Shown here in pieces: positions 57,052 through 64,000 of a stretch of DNA of 64,000 bases. The notes beneath the pieces were generated by a model that was not told the origin of the DNA, did not search any database, and worked only from the letters and a program-made list of their open reading frames with translations. The stretch's first letter is position 1, and each line of letters starts with the position of its first letter. The translations under genes and the position numbers were made by a program. Source of the stretch: Archangium primigenium (GTDB lineage: Bacteria; Myxococcota; Myxococcia; Myxococcales; Myxococcaceae); the NCBI RefSeq assembly GCF_016904885.1, contig NZ_JADWYI010000001.1:4898001-4962000 (forward strand), given 5' to 3'.

Positions 57052-59280
57052 CTACTCCAGCGTGAGTGACGCCTGCTGGGTGGCCTCGGCGCTGTCCCCC
57101 ACCCAGAAGTCATAGCGGGTGCCCGGCTCCACCACGCGCTCGGAGCGGGCGTTGATGAAGGAGAGCTGCTCGAAGCCCAGGGTGAACTCCACCTCGCGCG
57201 ACTCGCCCGGCGCGAGCGGGACACGCTGGAAGCCCACGAGCTGGCGCACGGGCTGCGCGAGGCTCGCGCCGAGGACCCGCAGGTAGAGCTGCGCCACCGC
57301 CGTGCCGGGCACCCGGCCCGTGTTGCCCACCCGGGCCTTCACGCGCAGCACGTCCGCGTTCCCCGCCTGGAGCGCGCTCGCCCGGAGCGACGAGGCGCTC
57401 GGCGCGGGTGGGGTGAAGTCGAAGGTGGTGTACGAGAGCCCGTGGCCGAAGGGGTAGAGCGGCGTGTTGCGCTCGTCGATGTAGCGCGACACGTACTTCT
57501 CCGCCGGGTTGGCGGGCGGCCGCGTGAGGTCCGTCTGGTTCGCCGGGCGTCCGGTGTTGAGGTGGTTGTAGTAGAGGGGCACCTGGCCGAGGCTGCGCGG
57601 GAAGGTGACGGGGAGCCGGGCGCTGAAGTTCACGTCGCCCCAGAGCAGGTTGGCCAGGGCGTTGCCAGCCTCGATGCCGGGCTGCCACGCCTGGACGATG
57701 GCCTTCGCATGCACCCGGGCCTCGGTGAGCGCCAGCGCGCGGCCGGAGAAGACCACGAGGACCACGGGCTTGCCCGTCGCCGCCAGGGCCGCGAGCAGCT
57801 GGAGCTGGTTGCCGGGCAGGTCCAGGCGCGTGCGGGACGCGGCCTCGCCGCTCATGGTGGCGTCCTCACCCAGCGCGGCGATCACCACGTCCGATGCGGC
57901 CGCGGCCGCCACGGCCTCCTGGAAGCCCGAGGTGTCCGCCGACACCACGTCCGTACCCTTCGCGTAGCGCAGGGTGCCCGCGCCGTTCTTCACCCGCTGC
58001 TCGAAGGCGGCCCGCAGCGTCACCGCGTCCCGGGCCTCGCCCTTGGCGATCCACGCGCCGAGCATGTCGGCGGGCGCGTCCGCCAGCGGCCCCACCAGGG
58101 CGATCGTCCGGCCCGAGGCGGGCAGGGGGAGCACGCCGTCCGGGTTCTCCAGCAGCACACAGGTGGCCTCGGCGGTCTTGCGCGCCAGCTCCCGCTTCTC
58201 CGGCGTCGCCACGTAGGCGGGCGCCTGCTCGTCCGCGTACGGGTGCTCGAACAGCCCGAGCGCGAACTTCACGCGCAGCACCCGGCGCACGGCCTCGTCC
58301 ACCACGGCCCCGTCGAGCCGCCCCTCGCGCACGAGCCGGGGCACCTCGGGCCCGTAGAGGTGGGCCTCCATGTCCATCTCCACGCCGGCGGCCAGCGCCT
58401 TGTGCGCGGCGGACGGGCCATCCAGGGCGACGCCGTGGTTTTTCAGCTCGCCCACGGCGCCCCAATCGCTCACCACGAAGCCGTTGAAGCCCCACTCCTT
58501 CCGCAGGAGGTCGGTCATCAGGTAGGCGTTGGCGGTGGCGGGCATGCCGTTGAGCGTGTTGAAGGCGCTCATGAAGGTGGCGGCACCCTCGTCCACGGTG
58601 GCCTGGAAGGGCGGCAGGTACACCTGTCGCAGGCTCGCGTCGGACATGTCCACGGTGTTGTACTCGCGGCCCGCCTCCGCGCCGCCATAGGCGGCGAAGT
58701 GCTTCACGCTGGCGGCCACCGACGTGGGCTTCGACAGGGACTCGCCCTGATAGCCGCGCACATAGGCCCGCGCCATGGCGACCCCGAGGAAGGTGTCCTC
58801 GCCCGCGCTCTCGGACACGCGGCCCCAGCGCGCGTCCCGCGCGATGTCCACCATGGGCGAGAAGGCCCAGCGCAGACCGTCCGCCGCGGCCTCCTCCGCC
58901 GACAGCCGGATGGCGCGCTCCACCAGGGCGGGATCGAAGCTCGCGGCCATGGCCAGGGGAATGGGCAGGGTGGTGCGGTGGCCGTGAATCACATCGAAGC
59001 CGAACAGCAGGGGAATCTTGAGGCGGCTCTCCTCGACGGCCAGGCGCTGGTAGCGGTTGGTCTCCCGGGCGCCCACCACGTTGAGCAGCGAGCCCGCCGC
59101 GCCCGCGCGCACCAGCGTGTCGTAGTCATCGCGGCCGGTGCCGGGGCCCGTGGGCGTTCCCACGGAGTACTGCGCGAGCTGTCCCGCCTTCTCCTCGAGC
59201 GTCATCCGCGCGAGCAGCGCCTCGACCCGGTCGTGAATGTCCTTCCCGGCGAGCTGCTGATTCCCCCTGCGTGCGTCCAT
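57052..59280 (-). CDS. bglX: Beta-glucosidase (glycoside hydrolase family 3)
   Basis: A 742-residue GH3 enzyme with three domains: the TIM barrel (LLFGFDVIHGHRTTLPIPLAMAASFD; VKHFAAYGGAEAGREYN; nucleophile D272 in FVVSDWGAVGE), the alpha/beta sandwich (LVGPLADAPADMLGAWIAKGEA; VIAALGEDATMSGEAASRTRLDLPGNQ) and a C-terminal fibronectin III-like domain (LRVKARVGNTGRVPGTAVAQLYLR). No obvious signal peptide follows the chosen ATG, whereas E. coli BglX is periplasmic; the frame upstream overlaps the next gene's 3' region. It releases glucose from beta-glucosides. Confidence 0.93.
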   Translation of the reverse strand: MDARRGNQQLAGKDIHDRVEALLARMTLEEKAGQLAQYSVGTPTGPGTGRDDYDTLVRAGAAGSLLNVVGARETNRYQRLAVEESRLKIPLLFGFDVIHGHRTTLPIPLAMAASFDPALVERAIRLSAEEAAADGLRWAFSPMVDIARDARWGRVSESAGEDTFLGVAMARAYVRGYQGESLSKPTSVAASVKHFAAYGGAEAGREYNTVDMSDASLRQVYLPPFQATVDEGAATFMSAFNTLNGMPATANAYLMTDLLRKEWGFNGFVVSDWGAVGELKNHGVALDGPSAAHKALAAGVEMDMEAHLYGPEVPRLVREGRLDGAVVDEAVRRVLRVKFALGLFEHPYADEQAPAYVATPEKRELARKTAEATCVLLENPDGVLPLPASGRTIALVGPLADAPADMLGAWIAKGEARDAVTLRAAFEQRVKNGAGTLRYAKGTDVVSADTSGFQEAVAAAAASDVVIAALGEDATMSGEAASRTRLDLPGNQLQLLAALAATGKPVVLVVFSGRALALTEARVHAKAIVQAWQPGIEAGNALANLLWGDVNFSARLPVTFPRSLGQVPLYYNHLNTGRPANQTDLTRPPANPAEKYVSRYIDERNTPLYPFGHGLSYTTFDFTPPAPSASSLRASALQAGNADVLRVKARVGNTGRVPGTAVAQLYLRVLGASLAQPVRQLVGFQRVPLAPGESREVEFTLGFEQLSFINARSERVVEPGTRYDFWVGDSAEATQQASLTLE

Positions 59281-59350
59281 TCCGTGGCTCCCTCGTGCCG
59301 TGGTGATGGCGCGGCAGCGTAGCCAAACCGCACGGAGAGGCCGGGTTTTT

Positions 59351-60427
59351 TCAGAAGGCGCCCATGCCCACCACGCCGAAGGTGTGCCGTTTGTTCTCCT
59401 GCGCGCCGACGAACAGTCCCGACAGCACCGGGCCCGTGCGCAGCGTGGCGGTGGCCTGCAGGTGCGAGCGCGCCGTCTCCCACTGGCGGCTGAGCACGGT
59501 GCGCACACTGAAGCGATCGCGCTGCACGCCCGTCTCCAGCACCGTCCACACATGCGGCTCGGCCCGGCTGGAGTGAATGCCGACGCACAATTCCAGCCAG
59601 GACACCCGGCCGCGCAGGTTCGCCCAGCGCGTGTCGAGCAGCACGCCCTCGGCCGTGCGCGTGGCCGCGCCGCCCACCTCGATCTGGTTGACCGATGCAT
59701 ACCGCAAGGACAGCTCCGGCAGCCGCACGCGGACCGCGATGTCGCCACGGGCGTTCTGGAACCGGGGCTCGGAGTGCAGCTGGAAGGACATCTTCAAGCG
59801 GCCCTTGAACATGCTGGTGTTGACCAGGGTGGGAATGCCCAGGCCCGTCACCGGCGCGGTGCCGTACTGGTAGAGCAGGCCGAGCGCCGCCACGCTCGCG
59901 GAGATGATCGCCGTGCGCTTGGACACGTGCAGGTACTCGAGCGCCGAGGTGAGGCCGCGCTGCAGCGGGCTGTCCGCGTGGCTCAGCCGGGGCCCCAGGT
60001 CGCGCACCCGGACCTGCTCGCCCTCGGGGCCCAGCTCCAACAAGGAGGCGATGTGCCGTCCCGCCGGGATGTCCGACAGGGTCACGTCCCGGGCGGGCTG
60101 CGCGAGCGTGTTCAAGCCATCCCGTTGCTCGTGACCTCCCGCCGGAATGAAGGCCCAGGCCCTCGCGCGCACGGCGAGGGCGAGCGAGGGCGCGGTGAAG
60201 CCTCCCGAGAAGCCGCGGTTCGAATCCGTGAAGGCGAAGAGCAACTCCTCGAACGCCGGCCGCTCCAACATGCTCACAGGGGGAGCGACCGGACGCTGAA
60301 CCTCCGCTTCCTTCTTCTCCGCTGGGGGGGCAAGCGAGCGGTGGAGCTCCAGATCCTGGGCCCTGGACGAACCCGCCCAGAGTGACGCGGCCATCAACAC
60401 CGCCCAGGTTGAGGAATACCGGCCCAT
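59351..60427 (-). CDS. Exported protein, probably outer-membrane beta-barrel
   Basis: A 358-residue protein with a signal peptide (MGRYSSTWAVLMAASLWAGSSRAQD). After a Pro/Glu-rich stretch, residues 80-358 alternate in the manner of amphipathic beta-strands (RLKMSFQLHSEPRF, DIAVRVRLPELSLRYASVNQIEVGG, LRGRVSWLELCVGIHSS, HLQATATLRTGPVLSGLFVGAQENKRHTFGVVGMGAF) and the chain ends in Phe, as do outer-membrane barrels. One hydrophobic helix (KRTAIISASVAALGLLYQYG) is unexpected for a pure barrel. I chose the ATG at 60427, twelve codons inside the open frame, because it starts the signal. Confidence 0.7.
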   Translation of the reverse strand: MGRYSSTWAVLMAASLWAGSSRAQDLELHRSLAPPAEKKEAEVQRPVAPPVSMLERPAFEELLFAFTDSNRGFSGGFTAPSLALAVRARAWAFIPAGGHEQRDGLNTLAQPARDVTLSDIPAGRHIASLLELGPEGEQVRVRDLGPRLSHADSPLQRGLTSALEYLHVSKRTAIISASVAALGLLYQYGTAPVTGLGIPTLVNTSMFKGRLKMSFQLHSEPRFQNARGDIAVRVRLPELSLRYASVNQIEVGGAATRTAEGVLLDTRWANLRGRVSWLELCVGIHSSRAEPHVWTVLETGVQRDRFSVRTVLSRQWETARSHLQATATLRTGPVLSGLFVGAQENKRHTFGVVGMGAF

Positions 60428-60586
60428 TGAGCCAAAGGTGGTCAGACCTCCGCCTGCCAGCAAGCAGCATCCGGCGGTTGGGTTGTTCCGAAACCGACGA
60501 AGGAAAAGGGCGGCCTGCCTGCCTGCCCATCCCTGTCAGGATTCCACCGGCGAGCCCGTCCAGCGGAGCCCGTGGTGGAGGAAGCC

Positions 60587-61048
60587 ATGTTCTCGTTTCA
60601 GTGTGAATGGGTGGGCGCGCGGGAAGGGCCGGAGCGCTCGGGCCTCGAGTTGGGCCACATGACCTTCTCCGGGCCCGGCGGTGAGTGCACCACGCGGGGC
60701 GAGTCGCGGCGGGCCATGATGATGGGGCCGTCGCTCGCCACGCTCCTGGGCGCGGTGGAGGGCGTCCTGACGACACGCCAGGCGGGCGGTCACTTCACCG
60801 CGGTGGCCTCGTCGTTCGAGGTGTTCTTCCAGCGCGTCCGGCACGGGGCCCTCGAGCTTCGCGGCCAGGGACGCGTCGTGGGGCCGGTCGACGCCGCCGA
60901 GCTGCACGCCGCCCTCGTCTCCGGCCTCGAGGCGTTCCTGCCCCGAGGCGGTCAGGAGCTCGCCGATGACGCGGGCCGGGAAGACCTGCTGCACGTGCTG
61001 CCCCGCTTCCAGCGCCTGGAGATCGCGGGACGGCGCTCGCGCCGCTGA
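60587..61048 (+). CDS. Hypothetical small protein
   Basis: A 153-residue cytosolic protein with a beta-rich start (MFSFQCEWVGAREGPERSGLELGHMTFSGPGGECTTRGESRRAMMMGPSLATLLGAVEGVL) and helical C-terminus. There is no signal peptide or recognised motif. GGAGGA five bases before the ATG at 60587 decides the start over the GTG at 60572. It converges on the kinase gene, overlapping neither. Confidence 0.65.
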   Translation: MFSFQCEWVGAREGPERSGLELGHMTFSGPGGECTTRGESRRAMMMGPSLATLLGAVEGVLTTRQAGGHFTAVASSFEVFFQRVRHGALELRGQGRVVGPVDAAELHAALVSGLEAFLPRGGQELADDAGREDLLHVLPRFQRLEIAGRRSRR

Positions 61049-61049
61049 G

Positions 61050-61580
61050 CTACCGCTCGCCCCGAAGCGTCTCCGCGTCATGGTGCACGACGCGGAAGCC
61101 CTCCGCCTCCGTGGGGGGCACGTAGTACCGGGCCGCCTCGAACAGGACGGCCTCGTCCACCTCGAACCAGAAGCGGCCCTCGGGGCGCTCGGCGTTGCGC
61201 TGGCGCAGCCGCTCGAGGCACAGCGCCTCCGGGGCGTCGATCACGTGCAGCACGTGCGCGGCGCCCAGGGGGGCGAAGAGGCCGCGCACCCAGGCGCGGT
61301 CGTGCGGCGTGTTCCCGGCGAAATCGAGCACCAGGGACGTCCCCACGCGGAGGATCTCCCGCGCGTGCGGCCCCATCAGCTTGCGGCAGCGGTAGGACTG
61401 GCGCACGTAGTCGCGCAGCGTCCGCACCTCGCCGCCCAGCAGGGCAATCCACTGGTCCTCGCACAGGTGCACCGCGGGCAGCTCCCGGGCGAGCCGCCGC
61501 GCGAGCGTGGTCTTTCCCGAGGCCACCTTGCCCGCGATGAAGTGCAGCACCGGCCGTTCAGGGCTCATGCGTCCCGTCAT
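61050..61580 (-). CDS. P-loop kinase-like protein (AAA_33 type)
   Basis: A 176-residue nucleotide-binding protein with Walker A GKVASGKTTLARRLARELP, a DxW-like segment (LCEDQWIALL), SLVLDFAGNTPHDRAWVRGLF and a lid region with Arg (LRQRNAERPEGRFWFEVDEAVLFEAARYYVPP). Such proteins phosphorylate small molecules such as antibiotics, or resemble zeta toxins and polynucleotide kinases; the substrate cannot be told. The start is either ATG at 61580 or at 61568 (MSPERPVLHFIAGK). Confidence 0.8.
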   Translation of the reverse strand: MTGRMSPERPVLHFIAGKVASGKTTLARRLARELPAVHLCEDQWIALLGGEVRTLRDYVRQSYRCRKLMGPHAREILRVGTSLVLDFAGNTPHDRAWVRGLFAPLGAAHVLHVIDAPEALCLERLRQRNAERPEGRFWFEVDEAVLFEAARYYVPPTEAEGFRVVHHDAETLRGER

Positions 61581-61598
61581 GCCACGGGGGCGGGAAAC

Positions 61599-61638
61599 AA
61601 AAAAAGGGCCGGCGCCTCTCCCGCGAGGACACCGGCCC
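61599..61638 (-). terminator. Intrinsic terminator of the third M4 protease
   Basis: On the minus strand GGGCCGG (61638-61632) pairs with CCGGCCC (61612-61606), inner CCTC/GAGG pairs extend the stem, and seven T follow (61605-61599). It lies 22 bp after the stop codon. Confidence 0.85.
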
Positions 61639-61659
61639 CCTCCACCCCTGGAGAAAAGC

Positions 61660-63207
61660 TCAGTTCACGCTGACGCCGGACCAAGCGGCGGCCACCGCCT
61701 TGTGCTGGGCGCTGCCATCGCCGAAGAGATCCTTGGCCGCGCTGAGCGTGGCGGTGCGGGCCCCGGCGTACTTGGTGCTGGACGTCATGTACGTGGTGAG
61801 GGCGCGGTACCAGATCTTCTCCGCCGCCGAGCGGCCGATGCCGGTGAGCGTGGTGTTGTTGCAGGTGGAGCTCCCCGAGGAGCCCTCGGCCAGCAGGTAG
61901 AAGAAGTGGTTGCCCACGCCGCTGGAGTGGTGCACGTCCAGCCCCGCCACGGCGCTGCTCCAGCAGTTGGCCGACTTGCCGTCCTTGCTGGGGTTGGCCA
62001 TGTAGCGCAGCGCATCCCCGGACGTCTTGGGCGTGTAGATCTTCTCGCCGATGAGGTAGTCGCCGGGGTCGCTCGCGCTGGCGGCGTAGAACTCCACCAT
62101 GGAGCCGAAGATGTCGCTCGTCGCCTCGTTGAGGCCGCCGGACTCACCCGAGTACACGAGGCGCGCGGTGCGACTCGTCACGCCGTGGGTCATCTCGTGG
62201 CCCGCCACGTCGATGGCCGTCAGCGGGGAGAACGTCGTGCCGTCGCCATCGCCATACGTCATGCAGAAGCAGCTGTCGGTCCAGAAGGCGTTGTTGTACT
62301 TGCTGCCGTAGTGCACGCGGTTGAAGCCCGTGCCCCCCGCGCCGTCGATGCCGTTGCGGCCATGGACGTTCTTGAAATAGTCATACGTCTTCTGGATGCC
62401 GTAGTGGGCATCCACGCCCGCCGAGGCCGCGCTCGTGCTCGTGCCGTTGCCGAAGGAGCTGGTGGTGCTGGTGAAGATGCCGCCGCCGCTCTGCGAGCCG
62501 CCCATGTCGAGTGTGTAGAAGCCCTTGCCGCGCGAGGGATCCCGCAGCTCGTAGCCCGACGAGGTGCTGTTGATCGCGATGGACACCGCGCCCACGTAGA
62601 GCGAGTTGCCCGTGCCGTTGGCGGCGGCGGTCTCGATCTCGTCGGACGTCTCGAGCACCGCGCCCGTCAGCGCGTGCACCACCACGTGCAGCGCGCTCGG
62701 CGTGCCGTCCGCCTTGGTCCCCTCGAGCACCACCTCGAAGGCGGGCGTGGGCTTGCCCTCGCGCGCGAAGATGACCAGTTCCACCGAGGCCGCCGCGCCA
62801 TTGCGCACGCCCTGGAAGACGCGCTCGGCCAGGTCCGCGGCGGCGGCGGGGTCGAGCAGGGGCGTCACGCTCAGCCCCGCCAGGCTCTCCGTGCTGGCGC
62901 TGGACAGGGCGCGCAGGCTGCCCTGGGCGTCCTGGTGCGAGACGAAGTCCCCGCCGAGCACCCGCAGGCCCTGGTAGGTCCTGTCGAAGCGCACGTGGGT
63001 GTCACCGTTGTCATCCACGATGACCCCGCGCGCCACGAACTCCTCGCCCTGCTGGATCTTGCCCCGCAGCGCCTGATGCGCCTGGGCGACCATGCTGGCA
63101 CCCTCGAACGTGTCGAGCTCGGTGGACGAGTTGACCGGGTTGGAAGCCGCACCGCCACAGCCCACGAGAGTCAGGGTCGTCAGGGACGCCAACAGCTTGC
63201 GAGACAT
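61660..63207 (-). CDS. M4 (thermolysin-type) metalloprotease lipoprotein, copy 3
   Basis: A 515-residue secreted zinc protease (signal MSRKLLASLTTLTLVGCGG, lipobox LVGC). A propeptide (about residues 30-200) precedes the M4 domain with H337, E338 and H341 in AGHEMTHGV, E361 in GGLNEATSD and the later His in LDVHHSSGVGNHFFYLL. It differs from the twin M4 proteins by lacking the PPC domain and by extra Cys (DSCFCMTYGDG, STCNN), and has an ATG start and no recognisable -24/-12 promoter. It is a distant paralogue, not part of the tandem pair. Confidence 0.93.
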   Translation of the reverse strand: MSRKLLASLTTLTLVGCGGAASNPVNSSTELDTFEGASMVAQAHQALRGKIQQGEEFVARGVIVDDNGDTHVRFDRTYQGLRVLGGDFVSHQDAQGSLRALSSASTESLAGLSVTPLLDPAAAADLAERVFQGVRNGAAASVELVIFAREGKPTPAFEVVLEGTKADGTPSALHVVVHALTGAVLETSDEIETAAANGTGNSLYVGAVSIAINSTSSGYELRDPSRGKGFYTLDMGGSQSGGGIFTSTTSSFGNGTSTSAASAGVDAHYGIQKTYDYFKNVHGRNGIDGAGGTGFNRVHYGSKYNNAFWTDSCFCMTYGDGDGTTFSPLTAIDVAGHEMTHGVTSRTARLVYSGESGGLNEATSDIFGSMVEFYAASASDPGDYLIGEKIYTPKTSGDALRYMANPSKDGKSANCWSSAVAGLDVHHSSGVGNHFFYLLAEGSSGSSTCNNTTLTGIGRSAAEKIWYRALTTYMTSSTKYAGARTATLSAAKDLFGDGSAQHKAVAAAWSGVSVN

Positions 63208-63290
63208 ACGTTCGCTCCAGGAGGAAAGGACAACGAGGCGGCCGTCTGTCTATCAATCCACGAGAACCAAGTAAACAATGATTCCCTGAA

Positions 63291-63379
63291 ATAACGGAAT
63301 AACGTGTATCGCGGAATTTTGCATGCCGAGCGTCCCGTGCACGGCGCGGGCGGGCTCGATGGTTGGGGCCCATAACGGA
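63291..63379. repeat. ATAACGGA repeats in the divergent protease/lipoprotein region
   Basis: ATAACGGA at 63291-63298 is followed directly by ATAACG at 63299-63304, and ATAACGGA recurs at 63372-63379. They lie in an AT-rich patch within 286 bp between divergent genes. This is a possible operator array; no regulator is known. Confidence 0.4.
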
Positions 63380-63493
63380 CGGCGCGCACGGACGTCAGAG
63401 GTTCTTAAGAATCACTCCCTAGTTTGGGCATACGGCGTCAGGGCCCGGATGGCGTCGTGATGTGGCGTGTCTGTCCATTGAGGAGTGCTCGAC

Positions 63494-64000
63494 ATGAAGC
63501 TCAAGGCCCGATTCATCACCCTGGCGTTGCTGGCGGCGGGTTGCAGTGAGGGAACGACGGCGGAGGACGCCGCGACGGATCTCACGGTGACGGCCGCGGA
63601 GGTGGTCGCCGACGCGCAGGACACCGAGATTCCCCTGGCGGAGGCCCTGCGCGCGGCGTCCGCGATCCGGCCCCACTCCTGGAGGGGCGAGGCGAGCCAG
63701 TGCGACACGACGCCCGAGACGACCGTGGGCACGGTGTGCGGACAGGAGTTCCCGGCCTCCGAGCAGTTCGCCTGGAGCGACTGCGCCGTCACCAAGGGCC
63801 GGGGCGGCCCCGGCAAGCCCCCGGGCAAGGGCGGCGAGGCCCGAGGCGACCGGGGCGAGAAGGGCCCAAAGGAAGCCTCGGCGGTGACATCCTCGGGCTC
63901 GCTCAACGTCACCACCACGGAGGAGCCGATCGGCGAATGCGGTGACTCGCCGCGGCTGCGTATCCAGCGCGACTCCGTCCACGCCCTCCAGCACACCCGC
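63494..64000 (+). CDS. Lipoprotein with collagen-like stretch, 3' truncated by the window
   Basis: An open frame of 169 codons running off the end. The signal MKLKARFITLALLAAGC has a good lipobox, so the mature protein is lipidated at Cys17. After an acidic region come Cys pairs (SQCDTTPETTVGTVC, SDCAV) and a Gly/Lys/Pro segment (GGPGKPPGKGGEARG, then GDRGEKGPK, three G-X-Y triplets) like collagen repeats, followed by SLNVTTTEEPIGECGD. The function is unknown. It is divergent from the third M4 protease. Confidence 0.7.
   Translation, partial: MKLKARFITLALLAAGCSEGTTAEDAATDLTVTAAEVVADAQDTEIPLAEALRAASAIRPHSWRGEASQCDTTPETTVGTVCGQEFPASEQFAWSDCAVTKGRGGPGKPPGKGGEARGDRGEKGPKEASAVTSSGSLNVTTTEEPIGECGDSPRLRIQRDSVHALQHTR

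Overview
The window is GC-rich (about 70% by eye) and is very probably from a myxobacterium of the Cystobacter/Archangium/Melittangium type. Supporting signs are many lipoproteins with short acidic or Cys-rich ectodomains, secreted M4 and S8 proteases, a PocR-like NtrC regulator, a DUF5953-type gene that I recall only from myxobacteria, and -24/-12 promoters. The taxonomic call is inference. Genes are tightly packed in short operons with many 1-4 bp stop/start overlaps. No rRNA, tRNA or CRISPR array was found.

Layout. 1-7741: the 3' end of an esterase gene, an ATP-grasp enzyme, then a complete tripartite RND efflux operon (adaptor, pump, TolC) behind a consensus -35 box and a nested dyad. 7745-10778: a translationally coupled DUF4350 / DUF4129 / membrane-protein operon on the minus strand. 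10835-11557: a YebC/PmpR regulator. 11560-17066: a visibly AT-richer accessory island. It holds a 956-residue protein with an apparent DUF4297/Cap4-like nuclease N-terminus, a STAND-type P-loop and a helical C-terminus (a candidate single-gene defence system), a small Cys/His protein, and a 1070-bp IS5-family element that has inserted into the 3' end of a DUF5953 gene. 17082-18683: thiS-thiG-thiE. 18796-25618: small exported proteins, twin lipoproteins with a CX3CH motif, a coiled-coil lipoprotein, a membrane dipeptidase, an alpha/beta hydrolase with a CorA-type transporter, and a helical protein.

25619-30282: two tandem-duplicated M4 metalloprotease lipoprotein genes. Each has a TTG start behind a perfect AGGAGG and a near-consensus sigma-54 promoter, with a conserved upstream box at identical spacing. 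30408-37057: a HAD phosphatase, an RlmI-like methyltransferase, a degenerate hydrolase, a membrane-anchored subtilase with a small partner, and a BNR-repeat lipoprotein. 37141-46081: TypA/BipA, an NtrC-type regulator coupled to a hydrolase, a CDF metal exporter, and a XylF/G/H-like sugar ABC importer. 46355-53077: a 2H phosphoesterase, an unknown protein with rsmD and coaD, a Pro/Ala-rich exported protein, and carB. 53090-55408: an aldehyde dehydrogenase followed by a coupled pair that looks like a papain-fold toxin and its immunity protein. 55523-64000: a PBP4-type DD-peptidase, a GH3 beta-glucosidase, an outer-membrane-like protein, a P-loop kinase, a third M4 protease, and the start of a lipoprotein that runs off the window.

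The strongest candidates for something new are the nuclease-STAND protein, the papain-like toxin/immunity pair, and the shared sigma-54 control region of the twin proteases. The best-proved event is the IS insertion, because removing the element and one TGA duplication restores a 252-codon DUF5953 frame exactly.
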